Shown piece by piece: positions 34,719 through 44,360 of a stretch of DNA of 64,000 nt; position 1 is the first letter of the stretch; each line of letters begins with the position of its first letter. The notes under the pieces are model-generated. The model ran no database searches and was not told the origin of the DNA. It saw only the letters and a list, made by a program, of their open reading frames with translations. The position numbers and the translations under genes were made by a program. The DNA is from G963662605 sp963662605 (GTDB taxonomy: Bacteria > Bacteroidota > Ignavibacteria > Ignavibacteriales > Ignavibacteriaceae): the NCBI GenBank assembly GCA_963662605.1, contig OY759785.1:682001-746000 (forward strand), read 5' to 3'.

Positions 34719-36050
34719 ATGGAAAAACCACGTCTAAGTTTCTGGCAAATTTTAAATATGAGTTTCGGATTTCTCGGAATCCAGTTTGGCTTTGCTCTGC
34801 AAAACGCCAATGTCAGCCGTATTTTTGAAACACTCGGCGCTAAGATTGATGATATTCCGATTTTGTGGATTGCCGCTCCGGTAACCGGACTGCTCGTCCA
34901 GCCTGTTATTGGTTACATGAGCGACAGGACGTGGAACCGACTTGGCCGCCGTCGTCCCTATTTTTTAGCGGGAGCGATACTCGCTTCATGCGCACTTATC
35001 GTTATGCCGAACTCTCCGGCTTTGTGGGTCGCCGCGGGAATGTTGTGGGTGCTTGATGCTACCATCAATATATCAATGGAGCCGTTTCGCGCTCTGGTTG
35101 CCGACCTTCTGCCATCAGAACAGCGTACCATGGGTTTTGCCGTGCAGAGTTTCTTTATCGGTACCGGTGCCGTTGTTGCCTCTGCTCTTCCATACATGAT
35201 GACCAACTGGTTTAACATTCCGAATACTGCTCCTGAGGGACATATACCGCCATCAGTAATGTTCTCGTTCTATATCGGAGCGGTTGCTTTTATAGGCGCA
35301 GTCTCATGGACGGTATTTTCGACTAAAGAATATCCGCCTGCGGATATGGAGGCTTTTAAAAAAGAAAAAGCCGCAAGCGAAAATGTTTTTGCTGCCGTTA
35401 CCAAGGGATTTAAGGAAATATTTATATCGTTCGTAAAGATACCGGCTACGATGCTTCAGCTTGCAGTCGTACAATTTTTTTCATGGTTCGCGTTGTTTGC
35501 AATGTGGATTTACACGACGGGCGCTGTTACACGCCACATTTACGGTGCAACGGATACAACATCGGCATTATATAACAAGGGCGCCGACTGGGTCGGTGTT
35601 CTCTTTGCCGTGTATAACGGATTCGCAGCTCTTACTGCATTTCTGTTGCCGGTACTTGCACGCTACACGACTCGTAAAACCGTGCACATGATTAGTCTTT
35701 TTGCCGGTGGTATAGGTTTACTTTCATTTTTTGTTATCAAAGATCCGAACTTACTGATCGTTTCCGAGTTGGGTGTCGGACTTGCATGGGCTTCCATACT
35801 TTCAATGCCGTATGCGATTCTTGCCGGTTCACTGCCACCGGAAAAAATGGGAATCTACATGGGCATTTTCAATTTCTTTATTGTAATTCCGCAGATACTC
35901 GCAGCTGCAATATTGGGATTTATGATTCATCACCTGTTCGGCAGCGATCCTATCTGGGCAATGGTTATCGGCGGATCGTCAATGATTCTCGCGGGTATTC
36001 TCGTGCAGTTCGTTCGTGATGTTGACGATGTACATAATAAGGCGAAATAG
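34719..36050 (+). CDS. MFS transporter of the GPH/sugar:cation symporter type
   Basis: 443 residues with about 12 membrane helices. The loop DRTWNRLGRRRPYFLAGAI and the IPILWIAAPVTGLLVQPVIGYMSD start match the GPH/SLC45-like sucrose transporter branch of MFS. The direction and substrate are inferred: a sugar taken up with a cation. galT starts 49 nt after its stop, so the two may serve galactoside use together. Confidence 0.88.
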   Translation: MEKPRLSFWQILNMSFGFLGIQFGFALQNANVSRIFETLGAKIDDIPILWIAAPVTGLLVQPVIGYMSDRTWNRLGRRRPYFLAGAILASCALIVMPNSPALWVAAGMLWVLDATINISMEPFRALVADLLPSEQRTMGFAVQSFFIGTGAVVASALPYMMTNWFNIPNTAPEGHIPPSVMFSFYIGAVAFIGAVSWTVFSTKEYPPADMEAFKKEKAASENVFAAVTKGFKEIFISFVKIPATMLQLAVVQFFSWFALFAMWIYTTGAVTRHIYGATDTTSALYNKGADWVGVLFAVYNGFAALTAFLLPVLARYTTRKTVHMISLFAGGIGLLSFFVIKDPNLLIVSELGVGLAWASILSMPYAILAGSLPPEKMGIYMGIFNFFIVIPQILAAAILGFMIHHLFGSDPIWAMVIGGSSMILAGILVQFVRDVDDVHNKAK

Positions 36051-36099
36051 TTCGGTTGTTTTCTAATATATATTGATGAATTAATTTCGGGAGGTTCAC

Positions 36100-37092
36100 A
36101 TGCCGGAATTGCGTCAAAACATTATAACCCGTGACTGGGTTGTTATTGCAAGAGAGCGGGCTTTGCGCCCGGATCAATTTGCGGGTCCGAAGCAGCCGGA
36201 GCCGCAGAAGAATGACTATGTAAAGGATTGTCCTTTTTGTCCCGGCAACGAGACAATGGCCGAAGAAGAGATATTCCGTTTGGAAGAGAAAAACAAATGG
36301 AAACTCCGGCTTGTGCCGAACAAATATCCCGCTGTTATTCCAACGGGGAACACCGAACGCAACATGAACGGCATATACCGCTCAATGGACGCGTTCGGAT
36401 TTCATGATGTACTTATTGAACACCGCAAGCACAGTCACACACTCATTGATATGAGTCATGAGGAAATGAACCATATCCTTGATGCCTACCGCCAGCGTTA
36501 CCGCATGCTGAAAAAAGATAAACGTATCGAATCAATTATTATTTTCCGGAATCACGGAAAGTCCGCCGGAACGTCGCTCGTGCATCCGCATTCACAGATA
36601 GTCGGAATGCCTGTTGTTCCATATCAACTGCGCACACGGACCGATATTGCACGAAGTTTCTTTGACGATAACGGCCAATGTGTTTTTTGCAGAACGCTTG
36701 AAGAAGAAATGAGTTCGGGCGACAGAATCGTTGTGGATACAAAACACTTCGCGGCGTTTATTCCCTATGCGGCGTTATCTGCGTTTCATCTGTGGATTTT
36801 TCCGAAACGCCACATGGCTTCATTCGGCGAGACAAACAGGGAGGAGCTCGAAGACCTTGCTTTGAACCTGCAAACCGTTTTGAAAAAACTGTATAAGGGA
36901 TTGAACAATCCGGATTTTAACTACACCATCCGTTCGATACCCGTACACGAATACAATTCCGAATATTTCCACTGGTATCTTTCGATTATTCCGCGGCTCT
37001 CAACCGCGGCGGGATTCGAACTCGGCAGCGGCATGTTTATCAATACATCAATCCCCGAAGACAGCGCTAAGTTTCTGAGAGAGGTTGACTAA
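36100..37092 (+). CDS. galT: Galactose-1-phosphate uridylyltransferase
   Basis: 330 residues with GGGAGG upstream. Cys44 and Cys47 of CPFCPGN fit the metal site. Nucleophilic His is in the HPH motif (162-164, LVHPHSQIVG), the HIT-type signature of GalT. The C-terminal domain repeats the HIT fold with FHWYLSIIPRL. It converts galactose-1-phosphate and UDP-glucose to UDP-galactose and glucose-1-phosphate (Leloir pathway). Some relatives are ADP-glucose phosphorylases, which cannot be excluded. Confidence 0.9.
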   Translation: MPELRQNIITRDWVVIARERALRPDQFAGPKQPEPQKNDYVKDCPFCPGNETMAEEEIFRLEEKNKWKLRLVPNKYPAVIPTGNTERNMNGIYRSMDAFGFHDVLIEHRKHSHTLIDMSHEEMNHILDAYRQRYRMLKKDKRIESIIIFRNHGKSAGTSLVHPHSQIVGMPVVPYQLRTRTDIARSFFDDNGQCVFCRTLEEEMSSGDRIVVDTKHFAAFIPYAALSAFHLWIFPKRHMASFGETNREELEDLALNLQTVLKKLYKGLNNPDFNYTIRSIPVHEYNSEYFHWYLSIIPRLSTAAGFELGSGMFINTSIPEDSAKFLREVD

Positions 37093-37238
37093 CCTATATT
37101 CCTAACCCATGAGTTAACTCATGGGTTAGGAAACAGATTTCTACCACAGATGCCCATATTTCCCTCCGATTTCATAATTTACTATGCACTTTTTATTTAT
37201 TTATCTTATGGCTTATGCCATAAAACTTTAGGCGTTTT
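37093..37238. repeat. CCTAACCCATG palindrome before mfd
   Basis: A perfect palindrome, TTCCTAACCCATGAG and its mirror (37099-37132), lies 7 nt after galT and may act as its terminator. Copies are found at 51335-51368 and, interrupted, at 7187-7248. The rest is AT-rich and should hold the mfd promoter. Confidence 0.7.
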
Positions 37239-40200
37239 GTGACTGACTCTCAATTTTTACTACGATTTCAGCAGTCCGGAAGCATTCCGGACTTTCTTGC
37301 TTCTATTGATGCGGGCGGAAAAAAAATTATTCCGGTTTCCACGTTATTCGGCGCGGCTAAAAACCTATCCGTGCGGCTTCTGTTTGAAAAGCATAAACAA
37401 ATCATTATTCTATTAAATTCACAGCAGGCGATTCAGGAATCATTTGTCGAACTGCATTTGCTCGGACTCGGTGCGCATGTTGTCGAGATTAGCGATTACG
37501 CGATGGAGGCATTGCAGGAAAAGCTGACAGGTGTTGTTAACCGGACAGAGTTCATTATTCTCGCCACATATGATTTGTTTCTCACACCTGTGCCCGCGAA
37601 GCAGACGCTTGTCGGACAGACAACGATTGTAAAAACCGGCGGAACTATCAATTATTCCGAGATATGCGAATACCTTGAAATGCTGCAATATCAGAGTCAG
37701 AAGTTTGTCGAAGCTCCGGGCGATTACGCAAAGCGCGGTGCTATTATTGATTTCTGGTCGTACAGCGAGAAAGTTCCGACACGTATTGAGTTCGATGGCG
37801 ACTTTATCGAATCCATCCGCTTTTTCGATCCGGAAAACCAACGCTCGATTGAACGCGTCGAACAGATTACGCTTGCCCCGCCGATTGCAAACTTTGAAGC
37901 TGTTGATTTCTCCGCGCAGAATGTTTTTGATTACATCGGTTCACCGTTAGTATTTATGCGCGCTGCCGATATGCGACAGAAAAATTTATCTTCGGATGAG
38001 CCGAAGGCGAAAGAAGCAAAAAAAATAGATGCCTATGCGGATGAGGATTTTGATTACGAGATAGAAGCCGAAGAAAAACAGGACGAGCCGGTAGACAATG
38101 CCGTGTACTTCTCCGATGTGTTCGATGAGCGCTTTGCCTTGCAGCCGAACATTACCTGGGTTATAGAAAACGAACTTGAAAGCGGACAGGTAATACCGCT
38201 GCATTTATCTCCGGCACCGGTCATCAATTCGAACTACAAAGTTTTATATTCTACAATCTCTCAGTATCTGACTAAAGGTTTTACTGTTTTCATCGCGGCG
38301 GAAAATCAGATTCAGACCGACCGTCTGGCGGACGTTTTGCAGGATGAGCGTTCAGGTTTGATAGACGCACTTGACGGCGGGCGCATCAAAGTATTTGTCC
38401 TGCCTGTTAAAGACGGCTTTGTTGACAACACTTCCAAATACATGTTGTTGACGGATTATCAGATATTCAATAAGCCTTATCGCACAAAACTACCATCGAA
38501 ATTAAAAAAGAAGACTGCACAGAAACGTGAACTTCCCGCAATCCGGCATGGCGATTTTGTTGTGCATGAAGAATTCGGTATCGGTAAGTATCTCGGACTC
38601 GAATCCATTATGATCGGCGAGGCGGAGCAGGAGTCAATGAAGCTTCGTTACAATGATGGCGGTATTGTTTATGTCAACCTTAACTATCTGCATCTTGTAA
38701 AAAAATATTCAGCAAAAGAGGGACTTACTCCGCAGCTTTCAACGCTCGGCACATCCGACTGGGCGAACAAGAAGAAGAAAGCCAAGAAGCGCATTAAGGA
38801 AGCGGCGCGCGAGTTAATTGAACTGTACGCCCGCAGAAAGATGAGTAAGGGTTATTCGTACAGCGCGGATTCAATCTGGCAGCGCGAACTCGAAGCCTCT
38901 TTTATTTATGAAGATACGCCGGATCAGGCGAAGGTTATTGCAGAAGTGAAAACCGATATGGAAGCTTCCAATCCGATGGATCGCCTTGTTTGCGGTGATG
39001 TGGGCTTCGGCAAAACTGAAGTTGCCGTGCGTGCCGCATTTAAGGCCGTGCAAGACGGCAAGCAGGTCGCCGTGCTGGTTCCGACTACCATTCTCGCCGA
39101 ACAGCACTACAACACATTTAAAGACCGGCTGTCACAGTATCCGGTTGTTATTGAGGCAATGTCGCGTTTCCAAACATCGGCAAAGCAGAAAGAAATCATC
39201 GCTTCTCTGGGTGAAGGGAAGGTTGATATCGTTATCGGTACGCACAGGCTTCTTTCAAAGGATGTTTCATTTAAAGATATTGGACTGCTCATTATTGATG
39301 AGGAACACCGTTTCGGAGTTGCGGCAAAAGAGAAGCTCCGTGCATACAAATTGAATGTAGATATTCTCACGTTGACGGCAACACCGATTCCACGTACGCT
39401 GAATTTATCGCTTCTCGGAGCGCGTGACTTGTCTATCATTGCCACACCGCCGCCGAACCGTCAGCCGATTTACACGCGCGTTGAGGCGTTTGAAAATGCG
39501 AAAATCAAGAATTGGATTTTGGACGAGATAAAGCGCGGCGGACAGGTCTATATTGTACATGACCGCGTGCAGACCATTGAGCGATTCGCGTCATATATCC
39601 AAACGCTTGTCCCCGGTGTTAGGATTGCAATCGCGCACGGACAGATGAAAGCGACACAGCTTGAAAATGTTTTTCACGGATTTTTACATCGTGAGTACAA
39701 CGTTCTTCTCGCAACAAAAATTATTGAGTCGGGACTCGATATTCCAAGTACCAACACCATTATCATCAATCGGGCAGACAGGTTCGGACTCGCGGAGCTG
39801 CATCAGCTGCGTGGACGCGTTGGACGTGCGGACAGACAGGCATACGCGTATCTGTTAGTGCCGTCTGTTAACAAAATGAATAAGAATACAGCGCGCCGTT
39901 TGCAGGCGATAGAGGAATATTCGGATTTGGGTTCGGGATTCAGTCTCGCTATGCGCGATCTTGAAATCCGCGGTGCGGGTAACTTACTTGGAACCGAGCA
40001 GACAGGATTTATCAATGAAATCGGTTTCGACCTGTATATAAAAATGATAAATGATTCTGTTGAGGAGTTGAAGCAGGAAGAGTTCAAAGATATTTTCAAA
40101 GATTTGCCGACGGCTGAAATAAAAACGGATACGACAATTGAGGCATACTTCGAAATCGGTATTCCAAAAGCCTACATATCCGAGCAGATGGACCGATTGA

Positions 40201-40652
40201 GTTACTATACAACGCTCTATTCTATTAAAACAATTGATGAACTTTTCGAGATTGAAGATGAGATGAAAGACCGCTTCGGCATGCTGCCCGCGATTGTAAA
40301 GCGGTTGTTCATGAGTGCGGAACTAAAATATCTGGCTTCAAGGGTTTTCTTCGAGCGCGTCATCATTCAGAAAAAGCAGATACTTATCATCCTGCCGAAA
40401 GGTAACAACACGGAGTTTTACGAAACCCGGTTCGTCCGTCTGGCGGGATATATTATGGATCACTATAAGGATGAGATACGCATCCATCAGCAGAACGGCT
40501 CTATAAAGCTTGCAATTATGAAACAGTTCAATGTTCCGGAAAAAGCCATAGAATACTGCACGGCATTCACAAAAAATGTCGCAGAGTTGTTCGGCGTTCT
40601 TTCAAAACTGAATTATGTAGATATAAGTAATCAGGACGATAATCTCGCGTAA
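37239..40652 (+). CDS. mfd: Transcription-repair coupling factor Mfd
   Basis: 1137 residues from a GTG start. The UvrB-like N-terminal part is followed by a short acidic linker (about 250-285), the CarD-like RNA-polymerase-interaction domain (HGDFVVHEEFGIGKYLGL), and RecG-like translocase with Walker A GDVGFGKTE at 586-594 and DEEHRFG at 687-693. The C-terminal TRCF domain closes it. Mfd removes stalled RNA polymerase and recruits UvrA. Its last 22 bases overlap the end of the convergent amidase gene of the phage module. Confidence 0.97.
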   Translation: MTDSQFLLRFQQSGSIPDFLASIDAGGKKIIPVSTLFGAAKNLSVRLLFEKHKQIIILLNSQQAIQESFVELHLLGLGAHVVEISDYAMEALQEKLTGVVNRTEFIILATYDLFLTPVPAKQTLVGQTTIVKTGGTINYSEICEYLEMLQYQSQKFVEAPGDYAKRGAIIDFWSYSEKVPTRIEFDGDFIESIRFFDPENQRSIERVEQITLAPPIANFEAVDFSAQNVFDYIGSPLVFMRAADMRQKNLSSDEPKAKEAKKIDAYADEDFDYEIEAEEKQDEPVDNAVYFSDVFDERFALQPNITWVIENELESGQVIPLHLSPAPVINSNYKVLYSTISQYLTKGFTVFIAAENQIQTDRLADVLQDERSGLIDALDGGRIKVFVLPVKDGFVDNTSKYMLLTDYQIFNKPYRTKLPSKLKKKTAQKRELPAIRHGDFVVHEEFGIGKYLGLESIMIGEAEQESMKLRYNDGGIVYVNLNYLHLVKKYSAKEGLTPQLSTLGTSDWANKKKKAKKRIKEAARELIELYARRKMSKGYSYSADSIWQRELEASFIYEDTPDQAKVIAEVKTDMEASNPMDRLVCGDVGFGKTEVAVRAAFKAVQDGKQVAVLVPTTILAEQHYNTFKDRLSQYPVVIEAMSRFQTSAKQKEIIASLGEGKVDIVIGTHRLLSKDVSFKDIGLLIIDEEHRFGVAAKEKLRAYKLNVDILTLTATPIPRTLNLSLLGARDLSIIATPPPNRQPIYTRVEAFENAKIKNWILDEIKRGGQVYIVHDRVQTIERFASYIQTLVPGVRIAIAHGQMKATQLENVFHGFLHREYNVLLATKIIESGLDIPSTNTIIINRADRFGLAELHQLRGRVGRADRQAYAYLLVPSVNKMNKNTARRLQAIEEYSDLGSGFSLAMRDLEIRGAGNLLGTEQTGFINEIGFDLYIKMINDSVEELKQEEFKDIFKDLPTAEIKTDTTIEAYFEIGIPKAYISEQMDRLSYYTTLYSIKTIDELFEIEDEMKDRFGMLPAIVKRLFMSAELKYLASRVFFERVIIQKKQILIILPKGNNTEFYETRFVRLAGYIMDHYKDEIRIHQQNGSIKLAIMKQFNVPEKAIEYCTAFTKNVAELFGVLSKLNYVDISNQDDNLA

Positions 40653-41227
40653 TCAAACGCAACGCTCACATCGCTCTTATCGCTTCGCAGGTTATGGTGA
40701 CTCACAATTCCCTTATGCGCAAAATATTTTTGTGAAAACGAATAGCTTGTAATGATGCTACGGGGGATGTTGAAATTGGTACACAGGTGTGAAATCAATT
40801 CGGATACGGCTTTGTATTGCAAATCGGTGTAGCAAGCGTAATATTTGCTGCCGCGCCATAGCTCTTTGTGGGTGTAGACTTCAGCATCGTATTTCGTCTT
40901 GCCAGCATTCCAGTAAAAATCCCCGTCCTTTTCAACAAGCGGGCCCTCGTTAACAATCTCAATGCCGATGCTGTGCATGTTGTCCTCACGTGTACTGCCT
41001 TTGCCGATGTGATATGCCCAATAGCAGGGATCGAACAATTGATATATCTCTCCGGTTTTCTCGACAATGAATGCAACAGCGACACGGGATTTACCGTTAT
41101 CACTTTTCCACCAGTCGTCAACGTAAGCACCTGAAGACGAAACCGTATGATGCAGAACGATCATCTGCTTTGCTGTTTTCTCCCGGATGTATTCGCATTC
41201 CGGAAAATCAATATTTGTAGTTAACAT
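40631..41227 (-). CDS. Phage-type N-acetylmuramoyl-L-alanine amidase (endolysin)
   Basis: 198 residues. Amidase_2/PGRP fold: IVLHHTVSSSG gives the first zinc His, AYHIGKG and GIEIVNEG follow, and SHHNLRSDKSDV holds the second His and the usual catalytic acidic site (D-K-x-D). It cleaves peptidoglycan stem peptides. There is no signal peptide, as in endolysins that rely on a holin. It is the last gene of the leftward arm of the phage module, and its 3' end overlaps mfd by 22 nt. Confidence 0.88.
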   Translation of the reverse strand: MLTTNIDFPECEYIREKTAKQMIVLHHTVSSSGAYVDDWWKSDNGKSRVAVAFIVEKTGEIYQLFDPCYWAYHIGKGSTREDNMHSIGIEIVNEGPLVEKDGDFYWNAGKTKYDAEVYTHKELWRGSKYYACYTDLQYKAVSELISHLCTNFNIPRSIITSYSFSQKYFAHKGIVSHHNLRSDKSDVSVAFDYARLSS

Positions 41228-41268
41228 GTTTCACCCTTTTTAATCGCAATAGGACGCTGTGCGGCTTT

Positions 41269-41748
41269 CTATTTCGAGGAATGAATAATTAAATATATTA
41301 CGAGTAAAACGCCGCCGGTGATGATGCCGACGACAAAGGAATCATACCATGGCAAATTGACTTCGCGGATTTCAAGTGAATTATGCAGCAGAGTGTCGGT
41401 TTGTGAGATAACCCTCTCCGCCAGCGCACCCGCGTAATCCAGACTGATAAACGAGGAATCATTCACCATGCGGGCAGTAATTGAAAAGCTGCCGAGACTA
41501 TCATTGATGCTGCCGGAATAAACGGTCGTGGAGTCTGAAGCTGTGCGTTGTAATTTCTTCAACCGTACGGTGCCTTTGACCTGCTTAAAGTGAGTCGTCG
41601 TATCGGCGCTACCTTTAATAAGAATTGTCGTTTCGCTTTTGCCAACCGTCGAGGTCTGTCCGGATTGTTTCTTTCTGCATTGTGAAATGCAAACCGACAG
41701 AACGACGAGACACAACAACACCGGCAGTATGTAAAACTTCTTATTCAT
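41269..41748 (-). CDS. Small bitopic protein of the lysis region
   Basis: 159 residues. It has an N-terminal hydrophobic helix (FYILPVLLCLVVLSVCISQC; Cys residues at its end could be a lipid site but there is no clear lipobox), a middle charged Ser/Thr-rich domain (about 35-125) and a C-terminal membrane helix (FVVGIITGGVLLVIYLII). Two anchors with a soluble part fit a spanin-like or phage membrane role, but no family is recognised. It overlaps the upstream membrane gene by 4 nt, and the amidase follows. Confidence 0.6.
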   Translation of the reverse strand: MNKKFYILPVLLCLVVLSVCISQCRKKQSGQTSTVGKSETTILIKGSADTTTHFKQVKGTVRLKKLQRTASDSTTVYSGSINDSLGSFSITARMVNDSSFISLDYAGALAERVISQTDTLLHNSLEIREVNLPWYDSFVVGIITGGVLLVIYLIIHSSK

Positions 41749-41972
41749 GCGTCTTTATCCTTATCATTCTTTGAAGCAAAATGCTCGAGTACGTTACTGC
41801 CGAAAAACAATCCGCATACGACGGAGTAGCCGGTTGCGAGCTGTACGGCGAAGGTGGAAAGATCGAGCCGGGATATATCAATTTTACTCAGACAGAAAAT
41901 CACAATCGCCGTAAAGCAGGTGATGGTGATGATAAATGCAGTAAACTTTCTTTTACCATTTTTCGGTATCAT
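41745..41972 (-). CDS. Small two-helix membrane protein, holin-like
   Basis: 75 residues. Helix 1 is FTAFIITITCFTAIVIFCL (about 10-28) and helix 2 is FAVQLATGYSVVCGLFFGSNV (about 41-60), with a charged Lys/Asp tail. Its size, two helices, charged tail and place before the spanin-like and amidase genes fit a phage holin, as part of a holin/spanin/endolysin lysis cassette. It has no recognised family. Confidence 0.6.
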   Translation of the reverse strand: MIPKNGKRKFTAFIITITCFTAIVIFCLSKIDISRLDLSTFAVQLATGYSVVCGLFFGSNVLEHFASKNDKDKDA

Positions 41973-41992
41973 AATTATGCTTTCTGAAGTTT

Positions 41993-42129
41993 TACCGCCA
42001 AGTTCGCAAAGAACGCAAAGAGTATTTTTATCAGAAGCCTCCGTCGAATAATCGGAGTGGTGTATTTGCTAAATGAAGAAATCCTTTTTTAAAAATATCT
42101 TTGCGAACTTTGCGCGCTTTGCGGTTAAT
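41993..42129. repeat. CGCRAAG-trimer inverted repeat pair D, inside the phage module
   Basis: Left arm 41993-42027 (ACCGCCAAGTTCGCAAAG) and right arm 42095-42129 (minus-strand reading ACCGCAAAGCGCGCAAAG) lie between the capsid gene and the lysis genes, with about 65 nt between and no gene inside. Chromosomal repeats have thus entered the phage module, so the module has been resident for some time. Confidence 0.75.
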
Positions 42130-42134
42130 CATGT

Positions 42135-43058
42135 CTATGAGATGATGATGCCTTCGAGACGGGCGACGGCTTTGTCGTTCAGTATAACCGGTGCCGCGTC
42201 GAGTTCGGCTTTGTGTGTGTAGAACGATCCGACAAGTCCCAGATCTTTTACATCAACGCCGCAGTTGGTTGCGATGGAAATGTCACTGCGTTCGCCGAAG
42301 CGTACCGCGTAGATGCTGGTGCAGTTTGATGCGCTGCCGCTCGTTTCGTCGTGCGCGATAACCCGGCTGCCATTGTTATCATAACCAGCCGGCAGTACCG
42401 GAATATCGTTGAAGTATTTGATCGGCTGACCGAACTGATTGACCTGTGTCGTGATGAATTCGCGGGCGATGGTCGTGAGACGCGCGAGTGTTTTGCTGTC
42501 CATGAAAACAACCTGTGCACCGCCGTCAATACTGCCGATGAGTGTATCGAGCAGTTCGAGGAATTTTTGCTGGCGGCCTTTCGCGGCATCGCTGTTTCCG
42601 AGATCAATGCTCAAGCCATTGGTGGCAGCGGTGATCTTCTGAAATGACGGAATGAGGCGTTTGATGCCATCGAACTCTTCGGATGAGTTGGCAGTGCTTC
42701 CGTTGAAGAAGAAGTTCTGGAATTGTCTTCCGAGATTTGCCGCGAAGTTGAGAAGCTCTGATGCACGCACGGAACCGATGTCGTAACCTCTGCGCTCGTG
42801 AGCCTGGTCAACCTGAATGTGGTCGCCGAGGATTTTGAGTGCTGGACTCGCGAATGTCGGTGTGATAACGTTGTCGTCATAGTCCGAATCCAACGCTCTG
42901 AATTTTCCACCTGAAGCGGTTGCCGTCTTACGGGCGTATTCGGCATTACCGAAAATGGAATAGAACTCCGCGAACAAAAGGACGTTTGCGCGCTCGGTCA
43001 TTTTCTTGACAACAAGCTGGGTTAACTCGTCGCCTGCTGAAATTTGACTAAGTTTCAT
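42135..43058 (-). CDS. Major capsid protein (Mu gpT/HK97-fold type)
   Basis: 307 residues. It has the features of HK97-fold major capsid proteins: an N-terminal helix (MKLSQISAGDELTQLVVKKM), a central domain with DHIQVDQAHERRGYDIG and SVRASELLNFAANLGRQF, GGAQVVFMDSKTLARLTTIARE and, near the end, IYAVRFGERSDI and AVARLEGIIIS. These match the capsid family found in Mu-like prophages of Bacteroidetes relatives. No frameshift is visible. It follows the protease/scaffold gene with a 48-nt gap in the same direction. Confidence 0.85.
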   Translation of the reverse strand: MKLSQISAGDELTQLVVKKMTERANVLLFAEFYSIFGNAEYARKTATASGGKFRALDSDYDDNVITPTFASPALKILGDHIQVDQAHERRGYDIGSVRASELLNFAANLGRQFQNFFFNGSTANSSEEFDGIKRLIPSFQKITAATNGLSIDLGNSDAAKGRQQKFLELLDTLIGSIDGGAQVVFMDSKTLARLTTIAREFITTQVNQFGQPIKYFNDIPVLPAGYDNNGSRVIAHDETSGSASNCTSIYAVRFGERSDISIATNCGVDVKDLGLVGSFYTHKAELDAAPVILNDKAVARLEGIIIS

Positions 43059-43106
43059 AATGTTTCTCCGTTTTGATTTGATTGTTTATGGTATACTTAT
43101 ATACCG

Positions 43107-43979
43107 TTAATGAGCTGATTTCATGCTGCTGTTGATAAGCTTGCCGGCATAATCAACATCACTGTGCGGTTCCTTTTCGGAACGGTTTTTCTTTACCGCC
43201 ATTTCCCCGAATGAAAAATGATTCGGCAGCAGTTCAATGAACATGCGGAATGTCTTGATGACCGTATCGCCGGATTGTGCGGCAAATGATGCATCTTCCT
43301 TTAATTCTTCCGGTGCTGAAGCGAGGTGAAGCACCAAACGTGCGGCGAGTTCTTTTTGTGCGGGGGATAGGACTCCGGCTGCAACTTTTGCGTCGAGGTA
43401 CGACTGAAATTCAAGCAGTTCTTTTTTCTGTTCCTGCTCGTAAAGAATCTCCTGCAGTTTCTTTTTATCGGCATCACTTTGCGCGAACTTCTGTTCCAGT
43501 TCGTCAATGCGGGATTGCAGTTCTTCCTCTTTCTTGTCCGCCTCATCTTCTGCCGGAGTTTCAATAGCCGGTGCATTACTTTCAAACGCAATAAGCTCTT
43601 CACCTGATGTGAATTGCGCGGGTATTAGTCCGCTTACGGCAGGAGCCGCGGCACCGAGAAAACCGACATGGCGCAGATCGTAATCGGGAGTAATGGCAAT
43701 ACTGACCTTCTTATACATTCCCTGGCGAACAAGCTCGACAAATTCAGGCACGAGCTGTTTTGCCTTTGCAAGCAGAACATCTCCCGCGCGTTCAAGCTTT
43801 TCTATCCAGCCATACGCGGGTGCATCTGTTGCCGGATGGCCGATAACAATGGGAGCCTCATAAACTTCCGCGTTGTACCGCCCGACAATAGTATCCAGAT
43901 CCGCTTCCGTCCACGTGCATGTGTTGCCGTTGGTATCGGTATGCGTGCCTGTACGAAAAATTTCAAACCAATCATTCAT
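43107..43979 (-). CDS. Phage prohead protease/scaffold (Mu gpI-like)
   Basis: 290 residues from the ATG at 43979, chosen because GAAAGGATC lies just upstream; an upstream in-frame start at 44051 would lie inside an inserted repeat. The N-terminal ~130 residues (DWFEIFRTGTHTDTNGN, TEADLDTIVGRYNAE, IGHPATDAPAYGWIEKL, YKKVSIAITPDY) are the Mu gpI-like protease domain. The C-terminal half is a charged coiled coil (about 145-215), as expected for a scaffold. It works with the capsid gene next to it to build proheads. Confidence 0.8.
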   Translation of the reverse strand: MNDWFEIFRTGTHTDTNGNTCTWTEADLDTIVGRYNAEVYEAPIVIGHPATDAPAYGWIEKLERAGDVLLAKAKQLVPEFVELVRQGMYKKVSIAITPDYDLRHVGFLGAAAPAVSGLIPAQFTSGEELIAFESNAPAIETPAEDEADKKEEELQSRIDELEQKFAQSDADKKKLQEILYEQEQKKELLEFQSYLDAKVAAGVLSPAQKELAARLVLHLASAPEELKEDASFAAQSGDTVIKTFRMFIELLPNHFSFGEMAVKKNRSEKEPHSDVDYAGKLINSSMKSAH

Positions 43980-44360
43980 AATTGATCCTTTCTGAAAATG
44001 GAACACGGATAACACTGATGACACTGATTCACACGGATTATTTTTTAACATGAGCCTGAGAACCTTTGGAGTGAGGCTGCCTTAACAAAAAAGATCTGTG
44101 AAAATCCGCGTCATCTGTGTCATCCGCGTTCTATAAAATGCAGGCAGCCTCTGGTTCGGTTGGGTTTGTACTTCTACCCCTTGACTCATCAATATCAAAG
44201 AACATGTGTGATAAACACGATGCAAAACTATTTCATATTCGTTGTCCCTGTCTATTGCAGTATGCAGTGCACGAAGTAGTGCACGGTGCACTGCAGTGTG
44301 CAGATGACAAAGTCACAACCCGGGCTCTACATTTGCGCAGTGATTATAAACGAGGTAGGA
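43980..44360. promoter_or_regulatory. Divergent control region of the phage module
   Basis: 380 nt between the leftward protease/capsid genes and the rightward packaging genes. Left part: an ATCCGTG-type inverted repeat pair (44001-44046 and 44095-44134). Right part: a pair of 17-nt arms at 44256-44272 and 44286-44302 that match in 14 positions, with a perfect TGCAGTGCAC core. Three GTGCAC palindromes lie at 44267-44272, 44279-44284 and 44286-44291. This looks like an operator next to divergent promoters, but no regulator gene is seen in the module. Confidence 0.5.

Noticed and set aside
43980..44051. Extension of the phage protease gene to a start at 44051
   Set aside because: The added 24 codons come from an inserted ATCCG-type repeat; ATG 43979 has its own ribosome binding site.
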